In this document: positions 34,275-44,332 of the stretch, piece by piece
How positions within the stretch are numbered: position 1 is the stretch's first letter
How the letters are laid out: each line of letters begins with the position of its first letter
Origin: Litchfieldia alkalitelluris
GTDB lineage: Bacteria > Bacillota > Bacilli > Bacillales > Salisediminibacteriaceae
Direction of reading: 5' to 3'
DNA: 64,000 bases
Assembly: GCF_002153425.1 (NCBI RefSeq)
Contig: NZ_KZ119600.1
Location: 1,595,103-1,659,102 of the forward strand
Notes under the pieces: model-generated
Told to the model about the DNA's origin: nothing
The model's database searches: none
Seen by the model: only the letters and a program-made list of their open reading frames with translations
Program-made: the position numbers and the translations under genes

Positions 34275-37261
34275 AAATACTTGAGGTCCATATATATGGG
34301 TATGGAAAATGGGAAGATAAAAAGTGGAGATTCACAGATAACAGTGATCTGATACTGTTCATCGGCGATAATGAGGCGGGCAAGTCAACCTTAATGTCGT
34401 TTGTTTGTTCCGTCTTATTTGGGTTTCCAAAGAAAGGGGAGAACCAATATATCCCAATAATGACTGATAAGTATGGTGGTTCGGTGACATTGTGGACAGA
34501 AGATCATGGGACAGTTACTATTCGAAGGGTTAAGGGGCGGAAGGTCAAGGGAGATGTAACTGTATTTTTCCCAAATGGCCGTGAAGGTGGAGAAGAAGCT
34601 TTATCAATGTTGTTAAATGGAGTAGATATTCATACATTCCAAGGGATTTTTCACTTTGACCTAGATGGTTTAAACGGTTTAGGAAACCTTAGTCCTGAGG
34701 ATATGAATCAGTTCTTATATGATACAGGCGTCGGTGGTGCTCAACAACTTACAGAATTAGAAAAACGTTTATCTGGAGAGATGGAGACTCTTTTTAAGCC
34801 TCGAGGTAAAAAGACCGAAATGAATCAGCTATCAAAAAGGTTAGAAGAAAAAAATAAAGAGATTAAAGGCTGGGAAAATAGAATTGCACAGTTCGATGAA
34901 ATAAAAAAGGAAATTGCAGAGAAAGAATCACAACACATTCAATGGAAAGATAAGCAAAAAGAAGTAACTGAGCAGATTCATCAAGTTGAAAAACAAGAAT
35001 TAATTGTCCCATTAGTTAGGGAATGGAAGGAAAATCATCTGTGGCTTTCAGAAAGAGACTTGATTACGGTTTTTCCTGAAAATGGCTTGCAACGTTTAGA
35101 GGTGTTAGAAGAAAAACTTAGGGATAAACGAGCTTCCCTTAAAGATGAAGAGTTGAAACATCAGTTACTAGAACAAGAACTAAGTAGGATTAATCCTATT
35201 TCAGAAGAATGGAAGGGGGAAGTAGAGCAAAAGCTTAGGCAATATGATATTTATGAAAATAGTAGACTTGACTGGAAGCACTATTACGTAGATAAAGAAG
35301 AATGTAAAAGAAAAATGTCAAAGCTTGAAAATCAATGGAAGCAGTTTGAGGACTTGCATTTTTCCCAAATTCCTTTTCATTCTTTTATGATTAATCGATT
35401 TCAGGAATTAAGAGATCTGATACATACATACAAGCATCGTGAACAAAGGGTCATGGAGGATTTGGAAAAGGTGCAGAGGGAAGTGCACAATAACAAGGAT
35501 TCTCAAGGTCGTGTAAAGGAAGCCCTATTGCCTCAGGACGACTTTGAACGTATAAAGGCTGGAGTTGCAACTGATTCAAACCATGAGGTCAAAACAAAAC
35601 AAGCAATTCTAGGAGAAAGATTAGCTAATTTGAAAGCTCAAAATATAGATCGTTTAAAGTCTACGAAACAACAGCAATTGATATTTAGTATTTGTATCAT
35701 TTTATTCTTAGGTCTTGCTGTCATTGGACTTATCCTTTCTAATTATTTTTTAGGAGGGATTAGCACATTCATTGGAGCCTTTTTCATATTTTTATTTGTA
35801 CAAAAATGGAACGGGAAGAAGCGGCAAGAAAGGGATTTTGCAGAAAAGATTTCAGCACTTGAAAAGCAGTTAGAAGATTTGTTTAGGGTTGGGAATAGTA
35901 CTTCAGATCAAGAGCGCGAGCGGTTGAAACAGATTGTGGCCATGGAAGAGGAAAAGTATGATGAGCTCCAAACCTTAGTACGTGATTATCAAAGATTAAT
36001 TCAAAGACAGGAGCAATTTGAACAAGAAATAGAAAAGGTTAAGAATGACATACAGCAGCTGGAAAATGAAATAAATGAATGGGCTTACGAGAATCAACTT
36101 CCATTAAATCTTGAAATAAATGTTTATGAGGCACTTTTAAAATCAATTAGTGAATGGAAAAATACAGAGGAAGACTATTTAACTTTAAAAAGCAAGGTAA
36201 CTTTAATTGAGATGGAGCAGAAGGAATTAGAAGATGAATTGAACATGATAATTAATCGTTTAGGGCTGAAGAATCTGGAAAAAGTTGCTCCAATTCAAAT
36301 TTTATCCCAATTTATTAATAAAGAACGTGAAAAGGAAAAACGACACAATAGTTTGTTGGAGCAATTAGAGCTTCGGAAAGAAGTTATGTTACGACTTGAA
36401 AGCGAAGTTTTTACAGTGGAGGAAGACTTGAAAGATCTTCTTGACAATGCTTCTGTGAAAAATAGCGAGGAGTTTAGGAGGAAAGGAGCAGATTATCTAC
36501 AACAGAAAACGAAACTAGAGGAGAAGCAGAGATGTTGGATTCAAATGCAAACAATCTTTTCAAATGAAGCAGAGTTGAAGCTCCTTATTGATGACTTGGA
36601 GGAGGGTTATTCTCCACCTACAAAGAAAACTGAACTAGTTCATGAATTACAGGAAGTCGAAGGTCATTTGGAAAAATCGATAGAACAGTTGACGAAACTA
36701 AAGCAAGAAGTTGATGTATTAGAGCAAGACGGAACATATGAAGAGCTACTGTTAACTTTTTCCCAATGGAAGGAAGAACTACAAACATTGGCAAAGCGTT
36801 GGGCAGTCTATTCAGTAAGTAAACTAATTATTCGTCAAGTAAAGAGTGTATATGAAAAAGAACGTCAGCCAGCTGTTATCAAGCGCGCGGAACAACTATT
36901 CCACCATTTGACAGAGGGTAGTTATACTAGGTTATATGCACCGCTTGGTGAGCAACGCTTTATTCTAGAAAGACAAGATGGAGAACGGTTTGAACCGTCG
37001 CAGCTTAGCAGAGGTACTTGTGAATTACTGTATTTAGCACTTCGTTTCTCCTTAGCATCTTTAAACGAAGGGAAAGTGAATTTTCCGATATTTATGGACG
37101 AAACTTTAGTCAATATGGATAAAAATAGAAGGGCTAATGTTATTACCTTATTAAAGGACTTATCTAAATCAAGACAAATCATTGTTTTCACATGTCATCA
37201 ACATATTGTAGATGAGTATAATTGGGATAAAATATATTTAAATAGAGAATATATAGGATAA
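34271..37261 (+). CDS. yhaN: YhaN, SMC/Rad50-like AAA ATPase
   Basis: A 996-aa ATPase. Walker A IGDNEAGKSTLMSF is near residue 31; the ABC-type signature LSRGTCELLYLALRFSLA (about 905) and Walker B FPIFMDETLVNMD (about 935) are near the C-terminus. Between are long coiled coils (about 170-460 and 530-860), split by a two-helix hydrophobic region (SICIILFLGLAVIGLIL ... GAFFIFLFVQ, about 473-512) that would anchor the apex to the membrane. YhaO is its probable nuclease partner. Confidence 0.9.
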   Translation: MKILEVHIYGYGKWEDKKWRFTDNSDLILFIGDNEAGKSTLMSFVCSVLFGFPKKGENQYIPIMTDKYGGSVTLWTEDHGTVTIRRVKGRKVKGDVTVFFPNGREGGEEALSMLLNGVDIHTFQGIFHFDLDGLNGLGNLSPEDMNQFLYDTGVGGAQQLTELEKRLSGEMETLFKPRGKKTEMNQLSKRLEEKNKEIKGWENRIAQFDEIKKEIAEKESQHIQWKDKQKEVTEQIHQVEKQELIVPLVREWKENHLWLSERDLITVFPENGLQRLEVLEEKLRDKRASLKDEELKHQLLEQELSRINPISEEWKGEVEQKLRQYDIYENSRLDWKHYYVDKEECKRKMSKLENQWKQFEDLHFSQIPFHSFMINRFQELRDLIHTYKHREQRVMEDLEKVQREVHNNKDSQGRVKEALLPQDDFERIKAGVATDSNHEVKTKQAILGERLANLKAQNIDRLKSTKQQQLIFSICIILFLGLAVIGLILSNYFLGGISTFIGAFFIFLFVQKWNGKKRQERDFAEKISALEKQLEDLFRVGNSTSDQERERLKQIVAMEEEKYDELQTLVRDYQRLIQRQEQFEQEIEKVKNDIQQLENEINEWAYENQLPLNLEINVYEALLKSISEWKNTEEDYLTLKSKVTLIEMEQKELEDELNMIINRLGLKNLEKVAPIQILSQFINKEREKEKRHNSLLEQLELRKEVMLRLESEVFTVEEDLKDLLDNASVKNSEEFRRKGADYLQQKTKLEEKQRCWIQMQTIFSNEAELKLLIDDLEEGYSPPTKKTELVHELQEVEGHLEKSIEQLTKLKQEVDVLEQDGTYEELLLTFSQWKEELQTLAKRWAVYSVSKLIIRQVKSVYEKERQPAVIKRAEQLFHHLTEGSYTRLYAPLGEQRFILERQDGERFEPSQLSRGTCELLYLALRFSLASLNEGKVNFPIFMDETLVNMDKNRRANVITLLKDLSKSRQIIVFTCHQHIVDEYNWDKIYLNREYIG

Positions 37262-37324
37262 CTCTTTTTTCCTGCATTCACTTTTGGTAGAATTTATTCA
37301 GAGAGGGAGATGGAGGTTATTTCA

Positions 37325-37900
37325 TTGAGTCAGGATAAAAATAATTTTAAAGATTCTCCAGAGTGGACAAAGTATGAAGATACAAAGGATCAATTTATAC
37401 AAAGCATAGCTAAAAATATGACGTTATATGGGATTACCCCTTCGATTGGGCGTCTATATGGTTCCCTTTATTTTTCAGAGGAACCTATGACACTTGATGA
37501 CATGCGAGATTCATTAGGTATGAGTAAAACGAGCATGAGTACTGGTGTGCGTACTTTATCAGATATGAAAATGGTTGAACCAGTTTTCAAAAGGGGAATT
37601 AGAAAAGATTTATACCGTACAGAGAAAGATTGGTATAAATCATTTACTGCGTTGTTTTCTCGTCAATGGAAGAAAGGTACAGAAACAAATATTGAAGAGG
37701 CCGACGAGGCAAAGATGGAACTTGAACAGCTGTATAAAGAAACAGAGGATGAGGAACTAAAAGAGAAAATTGAAAATGATCTAGAGAGATTGGCGTATGC
37801 TCGCAATTATTACATGTGGTTACTCCAATTTGTGGATGTTGTAGAGAGTGGTAAAATTTTTGACTTAGTCCCAAAAAGGGACGATTTGGAGAGATCATGA
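37325..37900 (+). CDS. GbsR/MarR-type transcriptional regulator
   Basis: A 191-aa winged-helix protein of the GbsR (choline/glycine-betaine responsive) family: IAKNMTLYGITPSIGRLYGSLYF, then the recognition region MRDSLGMSKTSMSTGVRTLSDMKMVEPVF and the RKDLYR wing. TTG at 37325 is preferred: a perfect GGAGGT lies 7 nt before it, while the ATG at 37310 lacks spacing. No gbs, opu or choline genes are nearby, so its target is unknown. It ends with its own terminator. Confidence 0.82.
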   Translation: MSQDKNNFKDSPEWTKYEDTKDQFIQSIAKNMTLYGITPSIGRLYGSLYFSEEPMTLDDMRDSLGMSKTSMSTGVRTLSDMKMVEPVFKRGIRKDLYRTEKDWYKSFTALFSRQWKKGTETNIEEADEAKMELEQLYKETEDEELKEKIENDLERLAYARNYYMWLLQFVDVVESGKIFDLVPKRDDLERS

Positions 37901-37905
37901 TAAGG

Positions 37906-37934
37906 GCTGTTCTACTATAGGAACAGCTTTTTTC
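37906..37934 (+). terminator. GbsR-type gene terminator
   Basis: GCTGTTC (37906) and GAACAGC (37921) form a 7-bp stem followed by T6. Confidence 0.85.
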
Positions 37935-38035
37935 TGTTATAATAAATAATGAATTGTTATTTAAATAATGCACGTATTACCTGGTTTAGTTCATTTATTT
38001 TCTGTTTTTACGCTAATGAAAAAGGGTGATGAAAA

Positions 38036-38707
38036 GTGAAAGATTATTTGATTTATCTAGTAGAGGACGAACAAAATTTAGGAGATATCATTCAAGCATA
38101 TATGGAAAAAGAAGGGTGGCAGGTCAGATATTTTAAAGATGGCAAGGAAGCACATGATTTAATAGATCAACCTCCACATTTATGGGTATTAGATATCATG
38201 TTACCAGGTATGGACGGCTATCAACTTCTTAAAGCAATTAAAGCAAAGGGAGATACTCCTGTGATATTTATATCTGCTCGTGATAAAGATTTAGATCGTG
38301 TTTTAGGATTAGAATTAGGAAGTGATGATTACCTTTCTAAACCGTTTCTCCCAGAAGAACTTGTTATTAGGGCAAAGAAACTACTCAAGCGTGTGTATCC
38401 TGAAAATGATCAGGCTGTTGAAAGGTTTGAAGTTAATGGATATAAGATTGACCCGAAAGGTAGAACAGTTTATGACGGTGATAATTTAATCGAATTAACC
38501 ACAAAGGAAATGGACTTAATTATTTTATTAACTACAAATTTGGGTCAGGCCCTATCAAGAGAGCACATTATTGAATATGTGTGGGGTAGTGACTATTTTG
38601 GTTCTGAGCGTGCAGTAGATGATGTTGTCCGGCGTGTAAGGAAAAAATTACAGAGAATACATGTGGAAACACTGTATGGATATGGATATAGGGTATTATC
38701 TTCATGA
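38036..38707 (+). CDS. cssR: Secretion-stress response regulator CssR
   Basis: A 223-aa OmpR-family response regulator. The acidic pair VEDE is at residues 9-12, the phosphoacceptor Asp53 in VLDIMLPG, the Thr/Ser switch in FISARD and the Lys in YLSKPFLP. The C-terminal winged helix has LTTKEMDLI and VDDVVRRVRKKL and ends [10 protein letters not shown]. Long stretches agree with what I recall of B. subtilis CssR. The start is GTG at 38036. Stop and cssS start overlap. CssR activates HtrA-type proteases in response to misfolded exoproteins; no htrA gene is in this window. Confidence 0.88.
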   Translation: MKDYLIYLVEDEQNLGDIIQAYMEKEGWQVRYFKDGKEAHDLIDQPPHLWVLDIMLPGMDGYQLLKAIKAKGDTPVIFISARDKDLDRVLGLELGSDDYLSKPFLPEELVIRAKKLLKRVYPENDQAVERFEVNGYKIDPKGRTVYDGDNLIELTTKEMDLIILLTTNLGQALSREHIIEYVWGSDYFGSERAVDDVVRRVRKKLQRIHVETLYGYGYRVLSS

Positions 38708-40053
38708 TCAAATTAAACTTGACGCAGCGGATTTGGTTTTCTTTTATTGCAATCTTAGTAATGGTTGCTTTATTAATTGGGATTATTTATCCAATTTCAT
38801 TGAAAAGCACGCTGACTGATGAAACGTACCGTATTATTGAGCAAGAACAGACTCGTTTTGCTAATCCTAGGGGAGAACATAATATTCCCCATTCTGAGAT
38901 AGATTTTATTGAACGACGAGAAGCAGAGCGTTCCGTTGGTCATTTACTTTTAATGAATCAACGGAGTACTTTAGAAGGTGATCCTGTTCCGAATGAGGTT
39001 TTATTGGAGATGGGTGAGAATGCCTATAATCAATTGGCGCGGCGTGGTAGATATGAATTAACTTATAATGAAGCGACTTTGTTTTATGTGATATTCAAAA
39101 TTTACACCACAAATGGGGAAGCGTATCATATTTCCTACATGTGGGATACGTACCGTGATCAGATGGTAAATCGACTGTGGGGAAGACTCACTTACATTAT
39201 GCTGTTGGCTGGAGTGCTGAGCCTTATTCCAGCTTTTTGGTTAAAACATTACTTGCGTCAGCCGTTGGCAAGCTTAGGGAATCATTTTGAGCAAATTGCA
39301 GACCGAAACTGGAAAGAGCCTTTTTATTGGGAAGGAGATCCAGAATTTGAGAAGCTTTCAAATCAGTTTGAAGCCATGCGTCAAAATTTAATGAAGTATG
39401 ACCGGGCACAAAAAACTTTTATTCAGCATGCTTCTCATGAGTTAAAAACGCCAATTATGGTCGTGAAGAGTTATGCCAAATCAGTGAAGGATGGGATTAC
39501 TCCAAAAGATAATCTCGAACAAACGATGGATGTTATTTTAGAAGAATCGGATCGTATGGAAAAGCGCGTAAAGGACATGCTCTATTACACGAAATTAGAT
39601 TCCATGAAAGAGACGCCAATGGAAAATGAAAGGTTTCCATTTGGTTCCATTGCATACCGGATTGAAGAGCGTTTCCGTTGGCATAGAGAAGATGTAAAAA
39701 TCATTGTAAATGGAGGACATGTTAATTTATGGGGAGATAAAGAATTGATGGGTGTTCTCGTTGAGAATTTAGTAGAGAACGCATTAAGGTATGCCAAGGA
39801 CTTGATAGAAATTTCAGCTAAAGAAACTGACGATGAAGTAATTATTAGTGTTTTTAATAATGGAGAAAACATACCAGAAAATGAAATGGATCATATCTTT
39901 ACTCCGTTTAGAAAAGGGAACAAAGGACAATTTGGATTAGGACTAGCCATTGTAAAGAGAATTTGCGAGTTACACAAAGGTTATCCAAATGTTATTAATG
40001 TGAAAGATGGTATTAGATTTGAGATGGTATTCGAAAAGAATACAAGTGAATAA
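38704..40053 (+). CDS. cssS: Secretion-stress sensor histidine kinase CssS
   Basis: A 449-aa membrane kinase with a TM1 segment ([21 protein letters not shown]), an extracytoplasmic domain of about 125 aa, TM2 ([19 protein letters not shown]), HAMP-like linker, HisKA box [17 protein letters not shown] (phospho-His about 248), N box [11 protein letters not shown] and G boxes NNGENIP and [13 protein letters not shown]. It overlaps cssR by 4 bp. The sensor domain should detect unfolded proteins at the membrane-wall interface. Confidence 0.87.
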   Translation: MIKLNLTQRIWFSFIAILVMVALLIGIIYPISLKSTLTDETYRIIEQEQTRFANPRGEHNIPHSEIDFIERREAERSVGHLLLMNQRSTLEGDPVPNEVLLEMGENAYNQLARRGRYELTYNEATLFYVIFKIYTTNGEAYHISYMWDTYRDQMVNRLWGRLTYIMLLAGVLSLIPAFWLKHYLRQPLASLGNHFEQIADRNWKEPFYWEGDPEFEKLSNQFEAMRQNLMKYDRAQKTFIQHASHELKTPIMVVKSYAKSVKDGITPKDNLEQTMDVILEESDRMEKRVKDMLYYTKLDSMKETPMENERFPFGSIAYRIEERFRWHREDVKIIVNGGHVNLWGDKELMGVLVENLVENALRYAKDLIEISAKETDDEVIISVFNNGENIPENEMDHIFTPFRKGNKGQFGLGLAIVKRICELHKGYPNVINVKDGIRFEMVFEKNTSE

Positions 40054-40070
40054 ATAGGGGGGAAAACAAT

Positions 40071-41030
40071 ATGAAGCGTGGAATTAATCACCACCAGGTC
40101 GGGGATAGTGTTGAAACTTATTTACTAATAAAGTCATCAAAAAAAGGAATTGCAAGTAACGGAAAACCATTTTTGACCCTTCAACTATCTGATAAAACAG
40201 GCGAAATAGAAGCAAAGCTATGGGGAATAGCGCCAGAGGACGAAACGACTTTTGTGAGCACGGTCATTGTGCATATTCAAGGTGATATTCAGGATTTTAG
40301 AGGTATGAGGCAATTGAAAATCAAATCTATTAGACCAACAACAGGGATGGATCAAGTTAAAATTGCAGAATTCCTCCCGTCCGCACCTCTAGACCCTAAC
40401 GATATGTTGGATAAGGTCATTCAATATATTTTTGAAATGAGCAATCCCAAGATTCAAAGATTGACAAGACATCTGGTGAAAAAGCATCAAGAAAAACTGC
40501 TAGAGTCACCAGCAGCCACTAAAAATCACCATGAGTTTGTATCTGGCTTAATATATCATGTTGTATCAATGCTAGACCTAGCTAAAAGCATCGCTAATCT
40601 ATATCCTTCACTAGATAAGGATCTCTTATATGCTGGGGTTATTCTACATGACTTAGGGAAGGTACGAGAACTGTCTGGTCCAATCGTTTCTGAATATACA
40701 ATAGAAGGAAAACTTTTAGGTCATATCACTTTGATGGTAAATGAGATTGGTGAGGCTGCTAAAGAATTGGAGATAGATGGTGAGGAAGTCCTAGTATTAC
40801 AACATATGGTTCTAAGTCATCATGGAAAAAGTGAGTGGGGAAGTCCAAAACCACCATTAATTAAGGAAGCGGAAATTCTTCATATGATAGATAATGTAGA
40901 TGCCAAAATGAATATGATGGATAGGGCCCTTGAACATGTAATGCCTGGCGAGTTTAGTGAAAGAATTTTCCCAATGGAAAACAGAACGTTATATAAACCG
41001 TCATTTCACGAAAAACCATTAGAATATTAA
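40071..41030 (+). CDS. yhaM: 3'-5' exoribonuclease YhaM
   Basis: A 319-aa protein with an N-terminal OB-fold nucleic-acid-binding domain ([19 protein letters not shown], about residues 35-53) and a C-terminal HD domain ([45 protein letters not shown]). This is the YhaM RNase architecture, involved in degradation of RNA 3' ends in Firmicutes. AGGGGGG precedes the ATG. It is probably read with cssRS (18-bp gap), unlike B. subtilis where it follows yhaN. Confidence 0.92.
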   Translation: MKRGINHHQVGDSVETYLLIKSSKKGIASNGKPFLTLQLSDKTGEIEAKLWGIAPEDETTFVSTVIVHIQGDIQDFRGMRQLKIKSIRPTTGMDQVKIAEFLPSAPLDPNDMLDKVIQYIFEMSNPKIQRLTRHLVKKHQEKLLESPAATKNHHEFVSGLIYHVVSMLDLAKSIANLYPSLDKDLLYAGVILHDLGKVRELSGPIVSEYTIEGKLLGHITLMVNEIGEAAKELEIDGEEVLVLQHMVLSHHGKSEWGSPKPPLIKEAEILHMIDNVDAKMNMMDRALEHVMPGEFSERIFPMENRTLYKPSFHEKPLEY

Positions 41031-41151
41031 ATAAAATAATCGTTTTTTGATGCGCTGAAAAATCTTTTTTATCTTTCTAGCATAAAATCTACTGTCCTAT
41101 CGTATTGATAGATAATAGATAATAGATTATTGATAGAAAGGATGCAGAAAA

Positions 41152-41406
41152 ATGAATCCAATTACGGTGGTATTCTCTTTAATAGGCGGCTTGTTTCTAG
41201 TTTTCGTAATGAGATTGTTATCTTTATCAACAGTAGGGGCTTCATCTCCTTGGTGGGTCTATATGGTATTCTTAGGAATTGTATTTTCAGGAGTAATGTT
41301 TATATATACCATAGTGGACGAGAGAAGTAAGGAGGATAAAATCATAGAAGCCGAGGGAAAGCATTTTTTGGAGAAATATAAAAGAGAACGGAAAGCGTTC
41401 CATTGA
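41152..41406 (+). CDS. yhaL: Sporulation protein YhaL
   Basis: An 84-aa protein with two hydrophobic segments (TVVFSLIGGLFLVFVMRLL and WWVYMVFLGIVFSGVMFIYTI) and a charged C-terminal tail, recognised as the YhaL spore family. AAAGGATG precedes the ATG. The leader contains a run of GATAATA direct repeats (41108-41136). It lies between yhaM and prsA as in B. subtilis. Confidence 0.82.
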   Translation: MNPITVVFSLIGGLFLVFVMRLLSLSTVGASSPWWVYMVFLGIVFSGVMFIYTIVDERSKEDKIIEAEGKHFLEKYKRERKAFH

Positions 41407-41440
41407 GATAAATGTTAGCACCGAAGGACAAAAGTGTTTT

Positions 41441-41484
41441 AAAAAAGGTTGTCAATTGGTATGAGATACCAGTGACAACCTTTT
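41441..41484. terminator. Bidirectional terminator between yhaL and prsA
   Basis: AAAAGGTTGTCA ... TGACAACCTTTT (about 11 bp) encloses an inner GGTAT / ATACC stem. A run of A on the left and T on the right serves both strands. Confidence 0.85.
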
Positions 41485-41491
41485 GCTTATT

Positions 41492-42364
41492 TTACTCTTC
41501 TACAAGTTCACTATATTGTTCGTCAAGTACATTTATTTCAAGATCCTGAAACAATTCTTGTTGTTTCTGTGACATTTTATGTGCTTTACGGTTATTGAAT
41601 GCAGTTTCTAAAATACGTTCCACTTCTTCAAAATCATCAGTAAAAGGATTACGATCAGTTACTTCAATAACATGATAACCATAGAACGAACGTACTGGCT
41701 CGCTCAATTCTCCTACTTCTAAACCGAAAGCAGCTTCTTCAAAAGGAGCTAACATTTGCCCACGGCGGAAAAATCCTAGGTTTCCACCTGATTCCTCTGC
41801 ACCTGGTTCTATGGAATATTCTCTAGCTAAAGCATCAAAGTCTTCTCCAGCTTGAATGCGATCAATTAATTCCTGCGCTTCTTCTTCTTCTTCGACAAGG
41901 ATGTGACGCGCTTCCACTTCTTCACCTAATTCATACTCTTCGCGTAGTTGCTCTTCTGATGCATCACCAACATGTCCAATATGGTGTTCTAATACTAAAT
42001 GACTTAAGATCATAGTACGTAATTCTTCTTCGCTATTTAAGCCTTGTCTTTGTAATAAATCCATAAATTCAGCTTCATTTTGGATGCCGAAGGTTTCTTT
42101 TAAATTATCAATTTCTAAATCAATATCTTCTTCAGTGATATCGAAATCCTCTGCATGCTGTTGCAGTACTCTATCATGGAGAATGTTTTCTAAAGTTGCT
42201 ACACCATAAGTATCTTTTAAAACTTCGATTAATTCTTCTTCCGTTATATTACCAACACTTGATTCTACAATAACTTTCCCATCTTGGGCGTTTGTATTGT
42301 CGTTGTTACATGCAGCTAGTAGTAATAATAAGACTGCAGTAATAAATAGTAATGCTTTTCTCAC
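41492..42364 (-). CDS. prsA: PrsA foldase lipoprotein (parvulin-type prolyl isomerase)
   Basis: A 290-aa lipoprotein. The signal peptide ends in a lipobox LLAAC with the lipidated Cys at about residue 19. The parvulin domain spans about 130-225: EARHILVEEEEEAQELIDRI, ESGGNLGFFRRGQMLAPFEEAAF, VRSFYGYHVIEV. It folds secreted proteins outside the membrane. GTG at 42364 is preferred because GAGGTG lies 5 nt before it; the earlier in-frame GTG is part of that ribosome site. The protein is strongly acidic (runs of Glu). Confidence 0.92.
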   Translation of the reverse strand: MRKALLFITAVLLLLLAACNNDNTNAQDGKVIVESSVGNITEEELIEVLKDTYGVATLENILHDRVLQQHAEDFDITEEDIDLEIDNLKETFGIQNEAEFMDLLQRQGLNSEEELRTMILSHLVLEHHIGHVGDASEEQLREEYELGEEVEARHILVEEEEEAQELIDRIQAGEDFDALAREYSIEPGAEESGGNLGFFRRGQMLAPFEEAAFGLEVGELSEPVRSFYGYHVIEVTDRNPFTDDFEEVERILETAFNNRKAHKMSQKQQELFQDLEINVLDEQYSELVEE

Positions 42365-42547
42365 GAAGTTCACCTCATTATGATTTTTTAACGAACATTC
42401 ATAACTATACCATAGGACAAAGGCTTTGAAAATGCTTACTTATTTGTAAAATCGACAATTTATTTGCGGTTTTGATATAAATAACAGCCATTATAATGTA
42501 ATAAATTGCCCATATTACAATTAATTATAAGCTTTTTTTGCATAGAA
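42365..42547. other. Intergenic region upstream of prsA; no gene seen
   Basis: AT-rich leader of prsA. TATAAT-like sequences occur (for example near 42493) but I cannot fix a promoter. Confidence 0.4.
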
Positions 42548-42592
42548 AAAACAAATTCAAAATCAGTAATACTGATTAGAAATTTGTTTCTT
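42548..42592 (-). terminator. Terminator of the 59-codon gene
   Basis: ACAAATT ... AATCAGTA ... TACTGATT ... AATTTGT forms a two-part stem with tight loop; on the minus strand it is followed by T6. It lies 7 bp after the small gene's stop. Confidence 0.75.
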
Positions 42593-42598
42593 CATTTA

Positions 42599-42778
42599 CT
42601 ATGCTATGAAAATTCTAAAATAAGAGGAAGTTAATAGAATAGTTATTAAGACGTTAATGGTACGGAATACCTTAATTTGTCGTTCTTCAGGTATTTCCTT
42701 TTGTATACATAAGGAGTTTGTCATTGAGTTAATCATAAACAAATAAAAAATAGCGAAAAGAAAAAATGGTATATACAT
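42599..42778 (-). CDS. Small two-helix membrane protein, 59 aa, unknown function
   Basis: This frame begins ATG at 42778, ends TAG at 42599-42601, and has a strong GGAGGT 6 nt before the start. The product has an N-terminal hydrophobic helix (MYIPFFLFAIFYLFMINSM), a short charged loop (IQKEIPEERQIKVFR) and a second helix (TINVLITILLTSSYFRIFI). A terminator follows on the same strand. Ribosome site, topology and terminator make it likely real. No family is recognised. It lies between prsA and ypmS. Confidence 0.7.
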   Translation of the reverse strand: MYIPFFLFAIFYLFMINSMTNSLCIQKEIPEERQIKVFRTINVLITILLTSSYFRIFIA

Positions 42779-42901
42779 CTGCTAACCTCCGTTAGTTTTT
42801 GGTGACCCTATACTTTACTTTAACAAATTATGTTTAGATTGAATAGGATTGTGGCAAAAAAATAGTTATAATAAATCTATTTTTTAAGAAGAGGTTAAAT
42901 G

Positions 42902-43474
42902 ATGAAAAAAAGAAACGGTTGGAAAATCGCATTTATCATATCTCATTCAATCATTGCTGTTATGGTAATTACTTTTTGTGTATGGTTAAGTGGTATTAGT
43001 AATTACCAAACAAAAGAGCAACCTTCCTCTGAAAATCAAAGTATCGGTGGCGGTGCAGAATTTATGGTTACAACAACAAAAGATCAAATAAATAAGTTGA
43101 TTACTAATGAATTAGAGAAAGAAGGAGAGCAGTTCCAAGTATATATAGATAATTATGTTCATTTTGAAATGGATTTAAATATATTTGGTTTTCAAGTTCC
43201 TTTACAAATGCAATTTGAACCTAATGTGATGAGTAAAGGGAATGTTAAATTGATTAAACATTCATTTACAATTGGAAATTTTAATTTACCATCAGAAAAA
43301 ATATTTCAAGTTATTGCTACGGCAGCAGACCTGCCAGATTGGGTAATTGTTTATCCAGAAGAGTCAGCAATTTATTTGGATTTATTCGATGGAATAAGTG
43401 AAGACTTCCATATTTTAATGGAGCAGTTTGATTTAGAGGAGGACGTTGTTAAGCTAACGATAATTACAAAATAA
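42902..43474 (+). CDS. ypmS: YpmS family protein (DUF2140)
   Basis: A 190-aa protein with an N-terminal signal anchor (KIAFIISHSIIAVMVITFCVWL) and an extracytoplasmic domain rich in strands (INKLITNELEKEGEQFQVYIDNYVHFEMDLNIFGFQVPLQMQFEP) typical of YpmS. Two adjacent ATGs exist; 42902 has 7-nt spacing to GAGG, 42899 only 4. In B. subtilis ypmS lies elsewhere (near ypmR), so its position here is a rearrangement. Function unknown. Confidence 0.83.
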   Translation: MKKRNGWKIAFIISHSIIAVMVITFCVWLSGISNYQTKEQPSSENQSIGGGAEFMVTTTKDQINKLITNELEKEGEQFQVYIDNYVHFEMDLNIFGFQVPLQMQFEPNVMSKGNVKLIKHSFTIGNFNLPSEKIFQVIATAADLPDWVIVYPEESAIYLDLFDGISEDFHILMEQFDLEEDVVKLTIITK

Positions 43475-43476
43475 AA

Positions 43477-43524
43477 AGAAGAGACTGGGATATGTCATAA
43501 AATTTTGTCCCAACCTCTTCTATT
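43477..43524. terminator. Terminator of the GACTGGGA hairpin type between convergent genes
   Basis: GAAGAGACTGGGA (43478-43490) pairs with TCCCAACCTCTTC (43508-43520) with an internal loop; T-rich on the right, A-rich on the left. Related sequences end pbpF and hemY. Confidence 0.75.
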
Positions 43525-44065
43525 TTATGTTTTGATTATTGTATAGTATATGATACCCGTCACGGTGCTCTTCAAAATAAGCCTTTTTAGGTGCAGTTCT
43601 CAAATGCTTCAATGTTAAAAGATCGTACATACAAAGGCCAAAGTTTAAAGCAGACATCATGGCTATATAGTGAAGCCATTCTGGAAATATAATCACTGCA
43701 CTTATACTTACAAGGGTTATTACAAGAATAGGTGCACATATAGATGTGATAGCTAGTTGTTTAGATAAAGGTCCTTTAGATGAGTAATAAAAGAAAGGCC
43801 AAAATTTTCTCCTTACTCCAAAAGTTGCCTTCTTCCCAGCAATCCAAAGGGGAAGACAATGTAATATTAAATGGAGTGGGATAATAACAGCTAATGAAAA
43901 TAATAGAAAACCAAGCCCGTAATCCATTAACGGAGGGGCTGAGTAAAATGTTCTAAACGATACGAAAAAAAATATAAAATATAATAGGGCCATGGAGATA
44001 GACATAAACCATAATCGTTCTCTTCCAAATTCATGATCTATGGAAATTGTTTTCCAACAATTCAT
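43520..44065 (-). CDS. DUF3267 membrane protein (YhaJ-like)
   Basis: A 181-aa protein with four hydrophobic segments and a H-L-I-L-H pair (about residue 64-68), the pattern of the DUF3267 putative zinc metalloprotease family, followed by LPLWIAGKKATFG. C-terminal residues are hydrophilic. GGAGGGG precedes the ATG. B. subtilis yhaJ occupies the same place beside hpr/scoC. Protease activity is unproven. Confidence 0.75.
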   Translation of the reverse strand: MNCWKTISIDHEFGRERLWFMSISMALLYFIFFFVSFRTFYSAPPLMDYGLGFLLFSLAVIIPLHLILHCLPLWIAGKKATFGVRRKFWPFFYYSSKGPLSKQLAITSICAPILVITLVSISAVIIFPEWLHYIAMMSALNFGLCMYDLLTLKHLRTAPKKAYFEEHRDGYHILYNNQNIK

Positions 44066-44332
44066 TTTTACCCCTCCTTCCGAAGAATCACTCTTAGTAA
44101 TTTACGCTTTCTATGACAAAAAATCAAGGGGTTTTTTAAATATTTTTATGTCTACGATGAAAATACAAAAAATGTGTTGGTGATCGCTACAGTCCATTCC
44201 CTTTCACGCAAGGTACACAAGTGTGACAACTTCTCATTCTTCCCAGTGTTTTCTTTGCCGAGAGAAATTGAGGAGTATAACATGCCTGCGTAAAGCTTTC
44301 TTTTATAATGGTTTCGACTAAACAGTTTTAGA

